In this document: one piece after another, positions 9,638 through 19,572 of the stretch | Layout of the letters: every line of letters starts with the position of its first letter | Position numbering within the stretch: position 1 is the first letter of the stretch | NCBI GenBank assembly: GCA_005809105.1 | Contig: SYLI01000032.1 | Coordinates: forward strand, 62,001 to 126,000 | Source of the DNA: Verrucomicrobiales bacterium | GTDB lineage: Bacteria; Verrucomicrobiota; Verrucomicrobiia; Limisphaerales; UBA1100 | Direction of reading: 5' to 3' | Length of the DNA stretch: 64,000 nt | Position numbers and translations under genes: made by a program | Notes under the pieces: model-generated | The model's input: only the letters and a program-made list of their open reading frames with translations | Databases searched by the model: none | What the model was told of the DNA's origin: nothing

Positions 9638-12600
9638 TTACTTCACCTTCTGGATCTGGACGCCCTTGCTGGGGCCGCGGCGCAACTGATCGTATCCCTG
9701 CCAGTTGCCGTCCTGAATGGCCTTGTTCTGCATGTCCAGGTTCATGCGGTAGTCCAGTTGCCGGCCTTCGGCCCCGGGTGCGGGCCGTGGCGCAGCAGGC
9801 TGCGCCTGTTGCTCGGGCGCGCCCAGCCACTTGTCGCCTCGGTAAAAGGCATAGCGCAGCTTGGCGTCGCGCGCGATGACGGTGGCCTTGCCGCGCAGGT
9901 TGTCGGCCACGAAGATGCCGCGCAGATCGGTTTCGCCGCCGCGAAAATCGGCATCCGCGCTGCCAATGGCCTTCACGTGGACGTCGGCCACGTAATGGTT
10001 GGCAGCGGCATCCATCACGTTGGCGCGCACGCGGCCGCTCTGCGGGTCTTCCTGCACCTCGATTTTCAGCGGCGTCACCAGCGCCAGCGCGCTCGTGAAG
10101 AGGTCATCGCCACGGCAGATGACAAGGTAGGCACCTTCCTTCTGCGCGCCCAGTTTCGCGATGGCCTCCTTGTCGATGTAGTCCTTGCCGTCGCCCAGCG
10201 GCACCTTCTGCTCCAGCAGCGGGGCGATGCCCGCGAGGTTGACCTGCGTGATCTTCGAGAGGTTTTTCTCGCGCAGATAGAGGGTCATCAGGTCCACCCG
10301 GTACACCTGCAGGTGCGCCTCCTTGATGTTGCGAAACTTGATCTTGAGATCCACGTCCTTGCCGGGCCGGAACACCGTGACCTCCTCCAGCCCGATGCGC
10401 TTCTCCTCGAAGTAGTCGATGGCCTGCCGCGCGTCGGGATACTTCTCCTTCACGCGCTGATACCACGTGATGGCGTCGCCGGGTTTGCCCTGCGCGTGGT
10501 AGACCTGCCCGACGATGTACTGCGCCAGGTTCTTGTCCTTGCTCTCACCCGTGGCCACCGTCATGGCGGCCGCCAGCGCTTCGGCGTGGCTGTTCTTCCA
10601 GAAATGGCCCAGCGCCATCATGTACTGGTAGCCGCTGGCGAACTCGCTGGCCGGGAAGCGCGCCTTGAAATCGCCGCACCGCCCGATCACCGCGTCGTAT
10701 TGTTTGAGGTCAATCAGGGCGTTGGCCATGCTGAAGGCCGCGTCGTCCGCAAGCGGGCTTTCGGGATTGAGCACCATGAAGTCGTTGAGCTGCCGCACGG
10801 TCTCGCGCAGCATGCTGATGCGCTCGGGCGTGCGCGACTGCCGCACGGGCTTGCCGCCGCGCATCACCGCCACCTTGCGTTCCTGCTTGGCCAGCTCGTG
10901 CGCCTTGGCGCTGTGTACGTACATCGCCTGGCTGATGGAGAAGAGCATGCTCGTCACCTCGGCGGTGTCGGGATACTCACGCCACAGGTCCTCCTGATAG
11001 TCCACCGAACCCAGGAACTGGCCCTCGTCGTCGAGCACGGCGCTGACGTTGATGTCGTCCACAAAGCTGGCGTCGACCGTCGCGCGGAAGATGAGGTAGG
11101 CGCGCTCAAACTCGTTGAGGTCGCGGTACGCCTTGCCCACCTGCAGAATCTTGTCGAAGGGGATCTCCAGGTCCGGGTAGCGCTCGCGCAGGATTTCAAA
11201 CACGGCGATGACCTGCCGCGCGTCGTAGCGGCCGGGGCTCGTGTAGATCCAGAGCAGCATGCGCGCCAGGTCGCGCTCGTTGTAGTCGCGGTTGCGCTTG
11301 AAAAGGTCGGCCAGGTACGTCAGGGCCTTGTCATAAAGCCCGTCGTCAAAGTTCAGCTTGCCCAGCGCGAAGCGCTCGGCGTCGTTCATGACATAGGGGT
11401 CGTCCGAGTCCACTCCGGGCGCCAGCACGAAGAGCTCTGCCTGCGCGCCCACGCGCATGCGACCGGGGTTCACCGCGTCGCGGACCACCGTGGGAAGCAC
11501 GCGGAACTCACCCGTCGCGTAGCCGATGAGCTCATAGCTGTAATCCTGCACGTAGGTTCCGGCGGGGAAGAAGAGCGTGAGCTTGCCCGCGTCGGCCTCA
11601 AAGTGCGTGTGCGCCCCGTGCAGGGAGCCTTCGGCCAGCATCATGCCCGCGGGCAGGTTTTCCTCCACCACCACGTAGCCGTAGTTGTACGGGGAATAGG
11701 CGTCATCCATGTCCACCTTCACCAGCACGCGCTGGCCCACCCCGATGTTCTTGATCTTCGTCGTGCTGGCCTGCCCGATGGGCTTGCCGCGATACTCCAG
11801 CGGCATGTGGTAGTAGTTTCGCGACTTGATGTACGGGCTGCCCCACGACTTGGGATCGGTCAGGTTGGCCGAGAACCCCCGCAGCGTGACGGCGTAGGCG
11901 TACTCGCCCGCACCCTCGAGCTGGAACTCCACGCGGTTGGGGCCGTCCACCAGGTGATCGGGCGGCACGGCCACCGTGACGGTCGGCTGCGAGCCCTTGC
12001 TGGCGATGGTGTCGAGCTTCTTGCCGTTGACGTTGATGTTGAGGCGGAAGTCGGCCGCGGCAAACTTGGCCTTGCCGAAATACTCCGCCAGCACCGCCAC
12101 GGCCGGCCCGCGCGACTTGGCGCTGGCAAACTCATGCGCGCCGCGCCGGTGCAGCAGAAAGTCCACCAGGGGTTTGATTTTGGGCGACGCGGGCCGCGAG
12201 CGCACCATCGCCAGCGCCGCCAGCGCCGTGGTCTCCACATCGTCGCAGGCCCAGTGGGTGTTGTGCAGCCCATCCAGAAACGCCACGGGCTTGTCGGCAA
12301 TCGTCCGGGTTTTGAACTTGGTCTCGAGCACGTCAATCAGCTCTCCGGCAAACTCATTGCGTTCCAGGTTCACAAAGGTCAGCGCCGTGAAGGCCAGCGC
12401 GGGCATGCTCAGCTGGTTGCGCTCGCGGTGCAGCCGGTTGGCGTGGGCAAAGTCGGCCGCCTTGTTCATCGACAGGGCGAAGAGAATGACGGCCTTGGCG
12501 TCATTGTCGTTCGCGCCAACCTGGTTGAAGCGCGTTTTGAGAAACGCCTCGGCCTTGGCCAGCGTGTCGGCGTGCACGGGGATTTTCTGGTCGCGCGCGC

Positions 12601-15600
12601 GGCACAGCGCCCAGAAGTTCACCGCGCTCACGTCCCACCGCGAGCCGCCGGGCTGATTCCAGCCCCAGCTGCCGTCGGTGTGCTGGGAGACCACCAGGCT
12701 GCCCACCAGCGCGCGGGCGCGGTTGGCCAGGCGCTGGCGATCGGTCTCAGGCGCATTGGCCTGCTGCGCAAAATCGAGCGCGGAGGCCGCCGCCAGCAGG
12801 TCGCTGCCCGCAAATCCGCCCACGCGCGGCGAAGGAGGCAGCCAGAAGGCGGAATGCGCCTTGAGCGATTCGGGCGCGGAGACCCCGCCCAGCGCCATGT
12901 CGATCACCGCACGCTTCAAGTCCGGGCCGATGGTGATGGTCATCCACGCCGAGCCGTCGCGGCGATCCTTGGGAAGTTCCAGGAACACGACCTCGTTGTT
13001 GCGCGCCACGCCGCCGGCGTGGTCGGCAAATTCCAAACCCCACGGACGCACCGGCACGACGATCTCCAGGGCATCGTTGAGATTGCCCGCGGCCGCCACC
13101 ACCTGCAGTCGCAGCGAAGGCGAAAGCGGCACCGTCACGGCCTCGAAGAGCGCCTCGGCCGCGCCCTTGGCCGTCACGGCCACGCGCGCCTTCTTCTCCA
13201 CCACCTTTTGTTTGAACTGGTATCCGCCCCAGACCGTGAGCGTGAGATCCACGTTGCCCTCAAACTCGCCCAGATTGTGGACGCGCGCGAGGATGCGGGC
13301 GCCGTCGCCCTCCTGCAGGAACTGCGGCGCCTTGAGGTTCACAAAGAAATCCTTCCGGGTGAGGACGTTTGCCGTGGCCTGACCGACCAGCGTCTCCACG
13401 CTGACGCCGTGCGCGCTAAGGCGCCACTGGCTGGCGCTGCCGGGCATGCGAAGTTCCACGGTGGCCTTGCCGTCCTTGTCGGTGATGATGGCCGGAAGCC
13501 ACACGCCCGCGCCGGGCATTTCGCGGCGGATGACCGAGTCGCCCAATCCAAAGTCCCCGTCGGCGGCGCCCTTGCCGTCATCCGCCGCGTTTTTGAACGA
13601 CAGATCAGCAGACTCGAGGTCTAGGAGTCCGTGGGAATGGGGCATCTTGCCGAAGAGCGCGGAGGCTCCGCCATTGGGAGCCATGTCGCCGAGGCCGCCG
13701 CCCCTCTCACGCAGCCGGCTGGCGCCTGGTTTGCGCTCGTCGCCCTCGCCATTGGCTGCGTTTTGTTTTTTAAACTCCTCTCGCAATAGTCGCTGGCCAT
13801 TTGCCCCGCCAAGGCCGGCTTGTTGGCTTTGTTGGAGAACCCGTGCGCCCAATGCTCCGGCAGCATCCAAGCTCTCCTCCATCTGCGATTCATTGGCCTG
13901 CGCGCCCAGAAGTTCCTTTTCCAAGCCCTCGGCCGCGTCTTCCATCCGCCTGGCCATGTCCCGGCCCGCCGCGGCCATTGCAGCCAGTTCCTGTGCTTCC
14001 TTTTCGCGTCGCGCCAGCCGGTCCTTCTCGTCGATGAACACCTTGAGCACCTTGGTGGTCGTCGCCCGATAGGCGAAGTTGCAGGAGCTGGTGATGGCCC
14101 ACTGCGCGTGGCGCTCGGCGTTCTGCTGGAAGAAGTCGACGATGGGGGGCTTGTTGTCGGCAAAGAGCGCGTGCAGGGCCTCGTCCACCATGGCCAGGCT
14201 CAGTTCGGCGACCACCGGCTTGCCCAGCTGGTCGGTGACGGTGATCTCCGCCTTGCCGGCGGCACCGGGCGCGTACACTTCGGCCAGCGGCTTGACGGCA
14301 ACGCGCAACTGGCGTTCCACCCGGAAGGGCTTGTGGGCGACGCGCAGGTCGCGGCCGTCCATCACCGCCACGCAAACCTGGAAGTTCGGGAAGTGCTCGT
14401 GGGTGAGGGTGAGCGGGATGTCGTTAAACTCCTTCTTGAGCGTGATGACGCGGTGGCTCAAAACCGTCTCGCCCTCGAAGGTCAGCAGCGCCAGCGCCCC
14501 GTCCAGCCGCGAGTGCAGCCGCAGCTTGGCTTCGCCGCCCACCTGTAGCGTGTCGGTCTCGGCGAAGAACCGCAGCTTGGTGGCGTCCTCCGCATCGGAC
14601 ACATCCACCCCGCCCTCGGCGGTGACAATCTGCTTAAACCGGTCCTGGCCGGTGGCGCGGAGCACGTAGGGCCCCCCCTTGTCCAGCGTGAGCCGCACGG
14701 TGGCCATCCCGGTCTTGGCGTCGGTGGTGACCTTCTTTTCCTCCACGGTGGTTTCGTTCACGGCCTGGCTTCGCGCGGCGACCCAAGGCACGGCGCTGAG
14801 TACCGGATCGGGCCTGGCGACTTCGCGGCGCAGCACCAAAAGCGAAAGCTCCGCCCCGACGGGTTTGCCATCGGGTGTGCGCGTCTGGACCGTGACATCG
14901 AAGGGCGCGCCGGAAAGCACCAGCGGCTGGCTGGGGCGCACGACGATCCCAAATCCCTGTTCGGCCAGCCACACGCGATGGGTGGCACGGACATTCTCGC
15001 CCTCGATGGCGACGGTGAAGGGCATCACGCTTCCTGCCGGCATGCCGGTGGTGTCAAAGCTCACCTTGAGCTCGCCCTTGGCGTCGGTCTTGGCGATGAG
15101 GTGGCGGCCGTCGGGCAGGTAATAGCTCACGGCGCGGTCGCCCACCGGCTGGCCCCAGTAGTAATCGGCCTTGATGCTCAGTTCCACCGACTCGCCGCGG
15201 AAGTACACCGGCTCCTTGGTTTCGAGCTTGATGCGGACTTTCTCGAGCTGGAAACGCTGGACGGTGAAGGCCCCCGAAAAAGCCTGGGGCGACTTCTCCT
15301 TGGGACGCGCGGTGATCTGATAGTTGCCCAGGGGGGCGCGTCCGTCCAAATGCAGTTCGGCGTGGAATGTGCCGTAGGCCGAGAGCTTCTTTTCCTGCTC
15401 CCAGATGAGGCGGCCGGCGGCGTCGGCCACGGAAACGAGGTAGAGCTGGTCGGCGGGCGCACTGTACACCCCGTCCTTCACGTCGCGGATGATGCCGCGC
15501 AGCTTCACCGTCTGACCGGGCTGATAGGCCGGCCGGTCGGTGTAGAGATAGCCCTTGGCCACCAGGCCCGTGGAGAAGCCCATGCCGGAAAGGTCCAGCG

Positions 15601-17905
15601 CGTTGGATCCCACGTGGCCGTCCTTGACGGCGAACACGCGCAGGTCGTTGATGGACTTGAGCTCGTCCATCGCCTGCACCAGCACGCCGTCCTTCTGCGT
15701 GAGGCCCGTGGCGATGATTTTCTTGCCGTCTGAAAAGAGCAGGCGCACGTCCGCCACGGGCAAATGCTTGACGCGATCCTCGGCGAACACCAGCGCCTGC
15801 CGCCGCGAGGACTTGACCACGAGGTCGATGTCGCTGCGGATCACCAGCGTGCTGGCCTCAAAAGTCTCGTCGCTGATGTTGACGATGCACACGCCAGCCT
15901 TGCCCTCGGGGAAGGGCACTTCGATGTCCTGCGTCAGAGGCTTGTAGTCGGCGTAGCCGGCCACCTCGATTTCCCACTGCTTCTCCGGCTCGATAAGGCC
16001 GATGTCCAGATGGTTCACGGCTCCGATGGCGTGGGTCTTGCGGAAGTACGCCTCCAGATCGAGGAAGTACTGGCGCACGGTGACCTTCTTGATGTTGCGC
16101 GCGGTGAGGTTGACCATGGCCTTCTCGTTGGTGCGAAACTTGCGCGCCGTCTGCAGCGACAGGTTTTTCTCGGTCATCATCGCCACGCGCGAAGCCGCCG
16201 GCGACGCCTTGGAGCCCCACTTGAGCCGGCGGTGCGATTCCAGCGCCGCCTGCCAGTCGCCCAGTTCCTCCTCCTGAATGAGCGCAATGCGGTAGAGCGC
16301 GACCGAGGACTCCTCATGATTAGGATACTTGCTGACGAGCCGCTGCCATTGGTCGATGGCGGCCTGATAGGCCTTGCGAATGTCCTCGTCCTTGGGTTTC
16401 TCGGCCAAGACCACCTTGGGATCGGTCTTCTTCGCCTTCAGCTCACGGGCGGTGTGAAAGGCCATCTGGCCAAAAATGAAGAGCACCTGCCGCGCGCGGT
16501 CGTCGAGCGGATGCTTGGAAAGGAAATCCTCGAACAACTTCCGGCTGGGCTCGTACTTCTTGTCGGCCACCGCGTCCAAGGCCACCTGATACTGCGCGTC
16601 GATGATGCCGCGCTGGCTGTCGGCCCAGTTCGGGCCATCCGGATACTTGTTGATGTAGCCCTGCCAGGTCTCGACGGCGGCCGTGTACTTCTTTTGCGCG
16701 AAACGGATTTGACCAATCTGATAAACCGCCAGCTTTTGATAGCGATCCTGGAATTGCGCGGGCGATTCATTGCCCAGTTCAGGCAGCTTGGTGGTTGCCG
16801 CGTCGCCCGCAGGCAACTTGTAGCCTTTGGCGGCAATGAATTCTCCCAGTGCCGCCTCGGCCTGGTCCTGTCGCCCGGCGCTTTGGTAGGCCTGCGCGAT
16901 GTAGGCCGCGCCCAACACGGCGCGCGCGTCGTCGGTGTGCGCCGCCAGAAATTCCTGCGTGGCCTTGATGCCGCGCTCAAGTTGCGCGCCCGGATGAGGC
17001 ATCTTGAGCGAGAGCACAATCTGCCAGCGGGTGTCGGCGAGCAACTGCGCCGGCTTGGCCTGCCGCTTTTGCAGCAGCGCGAGCAAGTCCTCCGAGTTCA
17101 CACGCGCGGCATCAAACTGCCCGGCCTTGAGCTGGGACTCTGCCAGATGAAAGCGCGCCTCAAGCGGGTGCTTGCCTGCGGGCGGCGGGTTCTCTTTTTT
17201 CATGCCCGAGGCCCGGGTGACGGTGCCCACGTCGCCAGTCCAGTCCGGATCATACTCGTTGAGGTAGGCTTGAAACTCGATGATGGCTTGGGCGTGGTTG
17301 CCCTGTTGCTGGATGGCGCGGCCTGCCTTGAAGGCCACCTCGTCGCGCAGCTCGCGCGAGATTTCCATCCCGGCCACCTTCTTGTAGAGCTGATAGGCCT
17401 TCTGGAAATTGGGCGGCGGCGACTTGAGATCGTCCGCCTTGGGCTTGACCGCCAGCGCGTCGGCGAAAGTCAGGATGACACCCGCCACGTCCTGTTTGCG
17501 GGCGCCTGCCAGCAGCCGGTTGGCTTCGCCCTCGTAGATCACCTCGGCAGCCTCAAACTTTCGCTGTTGCGCCAAGGCACCGGCCTTGAGAAAGCGCGAC
17601 TTGTGCAGCCAGCGCGATTGCGGATGGGCTTCCGCCAGCGCGTCGCACGTCTTGCCGCAGTCGTCGAACTTCTTGCCGTGGAATTGCGCCAGGGCCTTGA
17701 GGTAGAGCACCTCGTCCGCGTCCTTGAGCTTGGCGGCCAGCGCCTTGTCCAAGGCCACCAACGAGGTTTCGTATTGGCCGGCGGCCAGCGCCTTTCGCCC
17801 GGCCGTCAAGTCCGCGTTGGGTTCGGGGTCGGCCGCCCACAGGGTGAGTGCGCAGAGCACGAGCATTCCGGCCAGGACGCGATGGAAGAAGGAGTGCGTG
17901 TTCAT
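9638..17905 (-). CDS. Giant alpha-2-macroglobulin-like protein with TPR modules
   Basis: I start at MNTHSFFHRVLAGMLVLCAL (signal peptide), giving 2755 residues; the track's earlier Met adds an unlikely leader. Order: TPR-type helical repeats (about 25-560), a beta domain (about 575-770), MG2-like strand pattern YLYTDRPAYQPGQTVKLRG (about 787), further MG domains, a highly charged and Gly-rich segment (about 1290-1465), the A2M-family signature GVWLPAIITDKDGKATVELR (about 1466), a toroid domain with DGSWGWNQPGG (about 1741), a receptor-like beta domain, TPRs again (about 2190-2490), and a terminal beta domain from about 2510. I find no CxEQ thioester motif before the toroid, so covalent trapping is unlikely. 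It is probably periplasmic and protease-binding or structural. Confidence 0.85.
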   Translation of the reverse strand: MNTHSFFHRVLAGMLVLCALTLWAADPEPNADLTAGRKALAAGQYETSLVALDKALAAKLKDADEVLYLKALAQFHGKKFDDCGKTCDALAEAHPQSRWLHKSRFLKAGALAQQRKFEAAEVIYEGEANRLLAGARKQDVAGVILTFADALAVKPKADDLKSPPPNFQKAYQLYKKVAGMEISRELRDEVAFKAGRAIQQQGNHAQAIIEFQAYLNEYDPDWTGDVGTVTRASGMKKENPPPAGKHPLEARFHLAESQLKAGQFDAARVNSEDLLALLQKRQAKPAQLLADTRWQIVLSLKMPHPGAQLERGIKATQEFLAAHTDDARAVLGAAYIAQAYQSAGRQDQAEAALGEFIAAKGYKLPAGDAATTKLPELGNESPAQFQDRYQKLAVYQIGQIRFAQKKYTAAVETWQGYINKYPDGPNWADSQRGIIDAQYQVALDAVADKKYEPSRKLFEDFLSKHPLDDRARQVLFIFGQMAFHTARELKAKKTDPKVVLAEKPKDEDIRKAYQAAIDQWQRLVSKYPNHEESSVALYRIALIQEEELGDWQAALESHRRLKWGSKASPAASRVAMMTEKNLSLQTARKFRTNEKAMVNLTARNIKKVTVRQYFLDLEAYFRKTHAIGAVNHLDIGLIEPEKQWEIEVAGYADYKPLTQDIEVPFPEGKAGVCIVNISDETFEASTLVIRSDIDLVVKSSRRQALVFAEDRVKHLPVADVRLLFSDGKKIIATGLTQKDGVLVQAMDELKSINDLRVFAVKDGHVGSNALDLSGMGFSTGLVAKGYLYTDRPAYQPGQTVKLRGIIRDVKDGVYSAPADQLYLVSVADAAGRLIWEQEKKLSAYGTFHAELHLDGRAPLGNYQITARPKEKSPQAFSGAFTVQRFQLEKVRIKLETKEPVYFRGESVELSIKADYYWGQPVGDRAVSYYLPDGRHLIAKTDAKGELKVSFDTTGMPAGSVMPFTVAIEGENVRATHRVWLAEQGFGIVVRPSQPLVLSGAPFDVTVQTRTPDGKPVGAELSLLVLRREVARPDPVLSAVPWVAARSQAVNETTVEEKKVTTDAKTGMATVRLTLDKGGPYVLRATGQDRFKQIVTAEGGVDVSDAEDATKLRFFAETDTLQVGGEAKLRLHSRLDGALALLTFEGETVLSHRVITLKKEFNDIPLTLTHEHFPNFQVCVAVMDGRDLRVAHKPFRVERQLRVAVKPLAEVYAPGAAGKAEITVTDQLGKPVVAELSLAMVDEALHALFADNKPPIVDFFQQNAERHAQWAITSSCNFAYRATTTKVLKVFIDEKDRLARREKEAQELAAMAAAGRDMARRMEDAAEGLEKELLGAQANESQMEESLDAAGALGARVLQQSQQAGLGGANGQRLLREEFKKQNAANGEGDERKPGASRLRERGGGLGDMAPNGGASALFGKMPHSHGLLDLESADLSFKNAADDGKGAADGDFGLGDSVIRREMPGAGVWLPAIITDKDGKATVELRMPGSASQWRLSAHGVSVETLVGQATANVLTRKDFFVNLKAPQFLQEGDGARILARVHNLGEFEGNVDLTLTVWGGYQFKQKVVEKKARVAVTAKGAAEALFEAVTVPLSPSLRLQVVAAAGNLNDALEIVVPVRPWGLEFADHAGGVARNNEVVFLELPKDRRDGSAWMTITIGPDLKRAVIDMALGGVSAPESLKAHSAFWLPPSPRVGGFAGSDLLAAASALDFAQQANAPETDRQRLANRARALVGSLVVSQHTDGSWGWNQPGGSRWDVSAVNFWALCRARDQKIPVHADTLAKAEAFLKTRFNQVGANDNDAKAVILFALSMNKAADFAHANRLHRERNQLSMPALAFTALTFVNLERNEFAGELIDVLETKFKTRTIADKPVAFLDGLHNTHWACDDVETTALAALAMVRSRPASPKIKPLVDFLLHRRGAHEFASAKSRGPAVAVLAEYFGKAKFAAADFRLNINVNGKKLDTIASKGSQPTVTVAVPPDHLVDGPNRVEFQLEGAGEYAYAVTLRGFSANLTDPKSWGSPYIKSRNYYHMPLEYRGKPIGQASTTKIKNIGVGQRVLVKVDMDDAYSPYNYGYVVVEENLPAGMMLAEGSLHGAHTHFEADAGKLTLFFPAGTYVQDYSYELIGYATGEFRVLPTVVRDAVNPGRMRVGAQAELFVLAPGVDSDDPYVMNDAERFALGKLNFDDGLYDKALTYLADLFKRNRDYNERDLARMLLWIYTSPGRYDARQVIAVFEILRERYPDLEIPFDKILQVGKAYRDLNEFERAYLIFRATVDASFVDDINVSAVLDDEGQFLGSVDYQEDLWREYPDTAEVTSMLFSISQAMYVHSAKAHELAKQERKVAVMRGGKPVRQSRTPERISMLRETVRQLNDFMVLNPESPLADDAAFSMANALIDLKQYDAVIGRCGDFKARFPASEFASGYQYMMALGHFWKNSHAEALAAAMTVATGESKDKNLAQYIVGQVYHAQGKPGDAITWYQRVKEKYPDARQAIDYFEEKRIGLEEVTVFRPGKDVDLKIKFRNIKEAHLQVYRVDLMTLYLREKNLSKITQVNLAGIAPLLEQKVPLGDGKDYIDKEAIAKLGAQKEGAYLVICRGDDLFTSALALVTPLKIEVQEDPQSGRVRANVMDAAANHYVADVHVKAIGSADADFRGGETDLRGIFVADNLRGKATVIARDAKLRYAFYRGDKWLGAPEQQAQPAAPRPAPGAEGRQLDYRMNLDMQNKAIQDGNWQGYDQLRRGPSKGVQIQKVK

Positions 17906-18046
17906 ATTGTAGCCGTGGATTGAGAGCAGAAACTTAGTTTGTCCGAGGGGCGGCGTCAAAGACATCAAATACGCCTTGGTGCGAAAGAACTTCTGGAGCA
18001 TGCCTGCACGTTAGACGGGAGTGCGCCCCCTGCCGACGGCAATTTC

Positions 18047-19528
18047 TTAGCGGCCGGGCATGAGCCAGACCAAGTCGCCCTGACTCAAGTCTTCGCCCTT
18101 ACCCGCCTTGGACACGCCTGGCTGGCCGCCGTCGTCCTTCTGATTCCAACCCACGGCGTAAAGGCGGTAGCCGCCCCCGGGCTGCGGCTCAAATTTCATG
18201 GGCTTTCCTGCCACCAAATCCTGGGGCACTTTGGGCAGCCACCGCGGAACGAGGGCTTCGAGCGTTTCGGGCAGACGCGCATGTTCCTGAGCGTGGCGTT
18301 CGAGCGCGCAGGCGATGAGGGCCTGATCCACGGCGCCCTGTGTGGCGTTGCATCGCTTGGAGACCGCCCCCAGCGCGGGCATGAGCAGCCGCATCATCAG
18401 GTTGTAGGGGCCGCGCAATCCGGAGTTCGCAATCTCCGTGTCGAACCGGCGAGCCATGTCCGGATGCATACGGCGCTGGTTCACATCCACGATGGGGCTG
18501 ACGTAGTCCATGTGCACGCGCGTGTAGCGAGCCTGGTTCTGGCGCAGCCATCCCTCGGGCACCACGCGCAGGGCAACCGTGGCGCCCGCCCCAGATTGAT
18601 CCATGAGCGCGGGAAGCAGCTTGCGGTTGCCTGCGGCCACTTCATCCATCATCAGATTGGCGAAGTCGCGCTCGGCCAGCATCGCCAGCTGGTAATGCGC
18701 CAGCAGATCCACCCCGGCAAGCCGCTCCTGCATGGCTCGCAACTGCGGCGAAGTCCACTGGTGGCGCGAGAGTCCTTCCCAGACGCACTGGAGCGCGTTG
18801 TTGATGATGGCGATACGCACCAAGTGGCTGATGAGCGTGGGCTCGGTCGCGATCGCCTCGGCCAGAAACAGCGCCAGTTCAACGTCCGCGCCGGCGCCGG
18901 GGATATCTCCGGCGTTCAAACGTGCCAGAGCGCGTAACGAAAGGGCCTGCGCCGCCGTGCGCAGCACCGCCAGATGAGGCAGCAGCACCTGAAAGTGGGC
19001 CTTGTAGTCCACATCAAAGCGAGACTGCGGCCGTTCCTGCGCCGCCTTGGCCAGCGCGGCAAGCTCGGCTTGCATCCCCCCCAACGCAATCAGCACGTCG
19101 GCCGCGGGATCCCCGGCCTTGGCCGGCCGCGGCAGGTGCTTGTCGCCCGCCAGATAATCACGCCACTGGGCCATGGAGGCGCGTTCACCCCTCTTCCACC
19201 CGTGCAGCGCGGGCATCTCGTTGGTGCTGCGAAATTGGAAGAGCGCCAGGGCGCGCTTGTGGCCTTCGGGATCGCGCAAGACGCGGCCGGACGCACCTTC
19301 GGCCAACTTGTAATCCAGCAAGGGGCGCAGTTGCGGGCAGTGGGCAAAGTTTCTTTCGCTGGGCACCGGAGGCGGCAAGAGGCGCGTGTAGTCGAAGGAT
19401 TCGCCCCGGGCCGTCTGTGCTTTGAGAAACTGCGCCCACTCATGCCGGCCGCGCCAGTCCTCAAACACCCACACCGCCAGCGCCGTTCCCATCAGTCCGG
19501 ACAACGCCGATTTTGCGAACGGGTGCAT
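18047..19528 (-). CDS. Conserved hypothetical membrane-anchored protein
   Basis: A 493-residue protein with one N-terminal membrane segment or uncleaved signal (FAKSALSGLMGTALAVWVFE), then WAQFLKAQTARGESFDYTRL and LLPPPVPSERNFAHCP. This W-x-F...GE-x-FD...PPPVPxxxNF opening is one I associate with a family of uncharacterised proteins common in Verrucomicrobia; that association is from memory. The rest is mostly alpha-helical, with no catalytic motif I recognise. It lies on the minus strand 44 bp after the HEAT-like lipoprotein gene and 141 bp before the macroglobulin gene, so co-expression with envelope proteins is plausible. No function is assigned. Confidence 0.75.
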   Translation of the reverse strand: MHPFAKSALSGLMGTALAVWVFEDWRGRHEWAQFLKAQTARGESFDYTRLLPPPVPSERNFAHCPQLRPLLDYKLAEGASGRVLRDPEGHKRALALFQFRSTNEMPALHGWKRGERASMAQWRDYLAGDKHLPRPAKAGDPAADVLIALGGMQAELAALAKAAQERPQSRFDVDYKAHFQVLLPHLAVLRTAAQALSLRALARLNAGDIPGAGADVELALFLAEAIATEPTLISHLVRIAIINNALQCVWEGLSRHQWTSPQLRAMQERLAGVDLLAHYQLAMLAERDFANLMMDEVAAGNRKLLPALMDQSGAGATVALRVVPEGWLRQNQARYTRVHMDYVSPIVDVNQRRMHPDMARRFDTEIANSGLRGPYNLMMRLLMPALGAVSKRCNATQGAVDQALIACALERHAQEHARLPETLEALVPRWLPKVPQDLVAGKPMKFEPQPGGGYRLYAVGWNQKDDGGQPGVSKAGKGEDLSQGDLVWLMPGR

Positions 19529-19572
19529 CGAAGGAGATCTCCGGGGTTATGGGGCCGGGCAACTTTGGCGGC

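Noticed and set aside
9758-13624. 1288-aa plus-strand ORF
   Set aside because: Shadow of the macroglobulin gene; long open antisense frames are expected at this GC content. The composition (Arg/His/Val-rich) is typical of shadows.
15764-17923. 719-aa plus-strand ORF
   Set aside because: Antisense of the N-terminal TPR part of the macroglobulin gene; no signal, motif or ribosome site.
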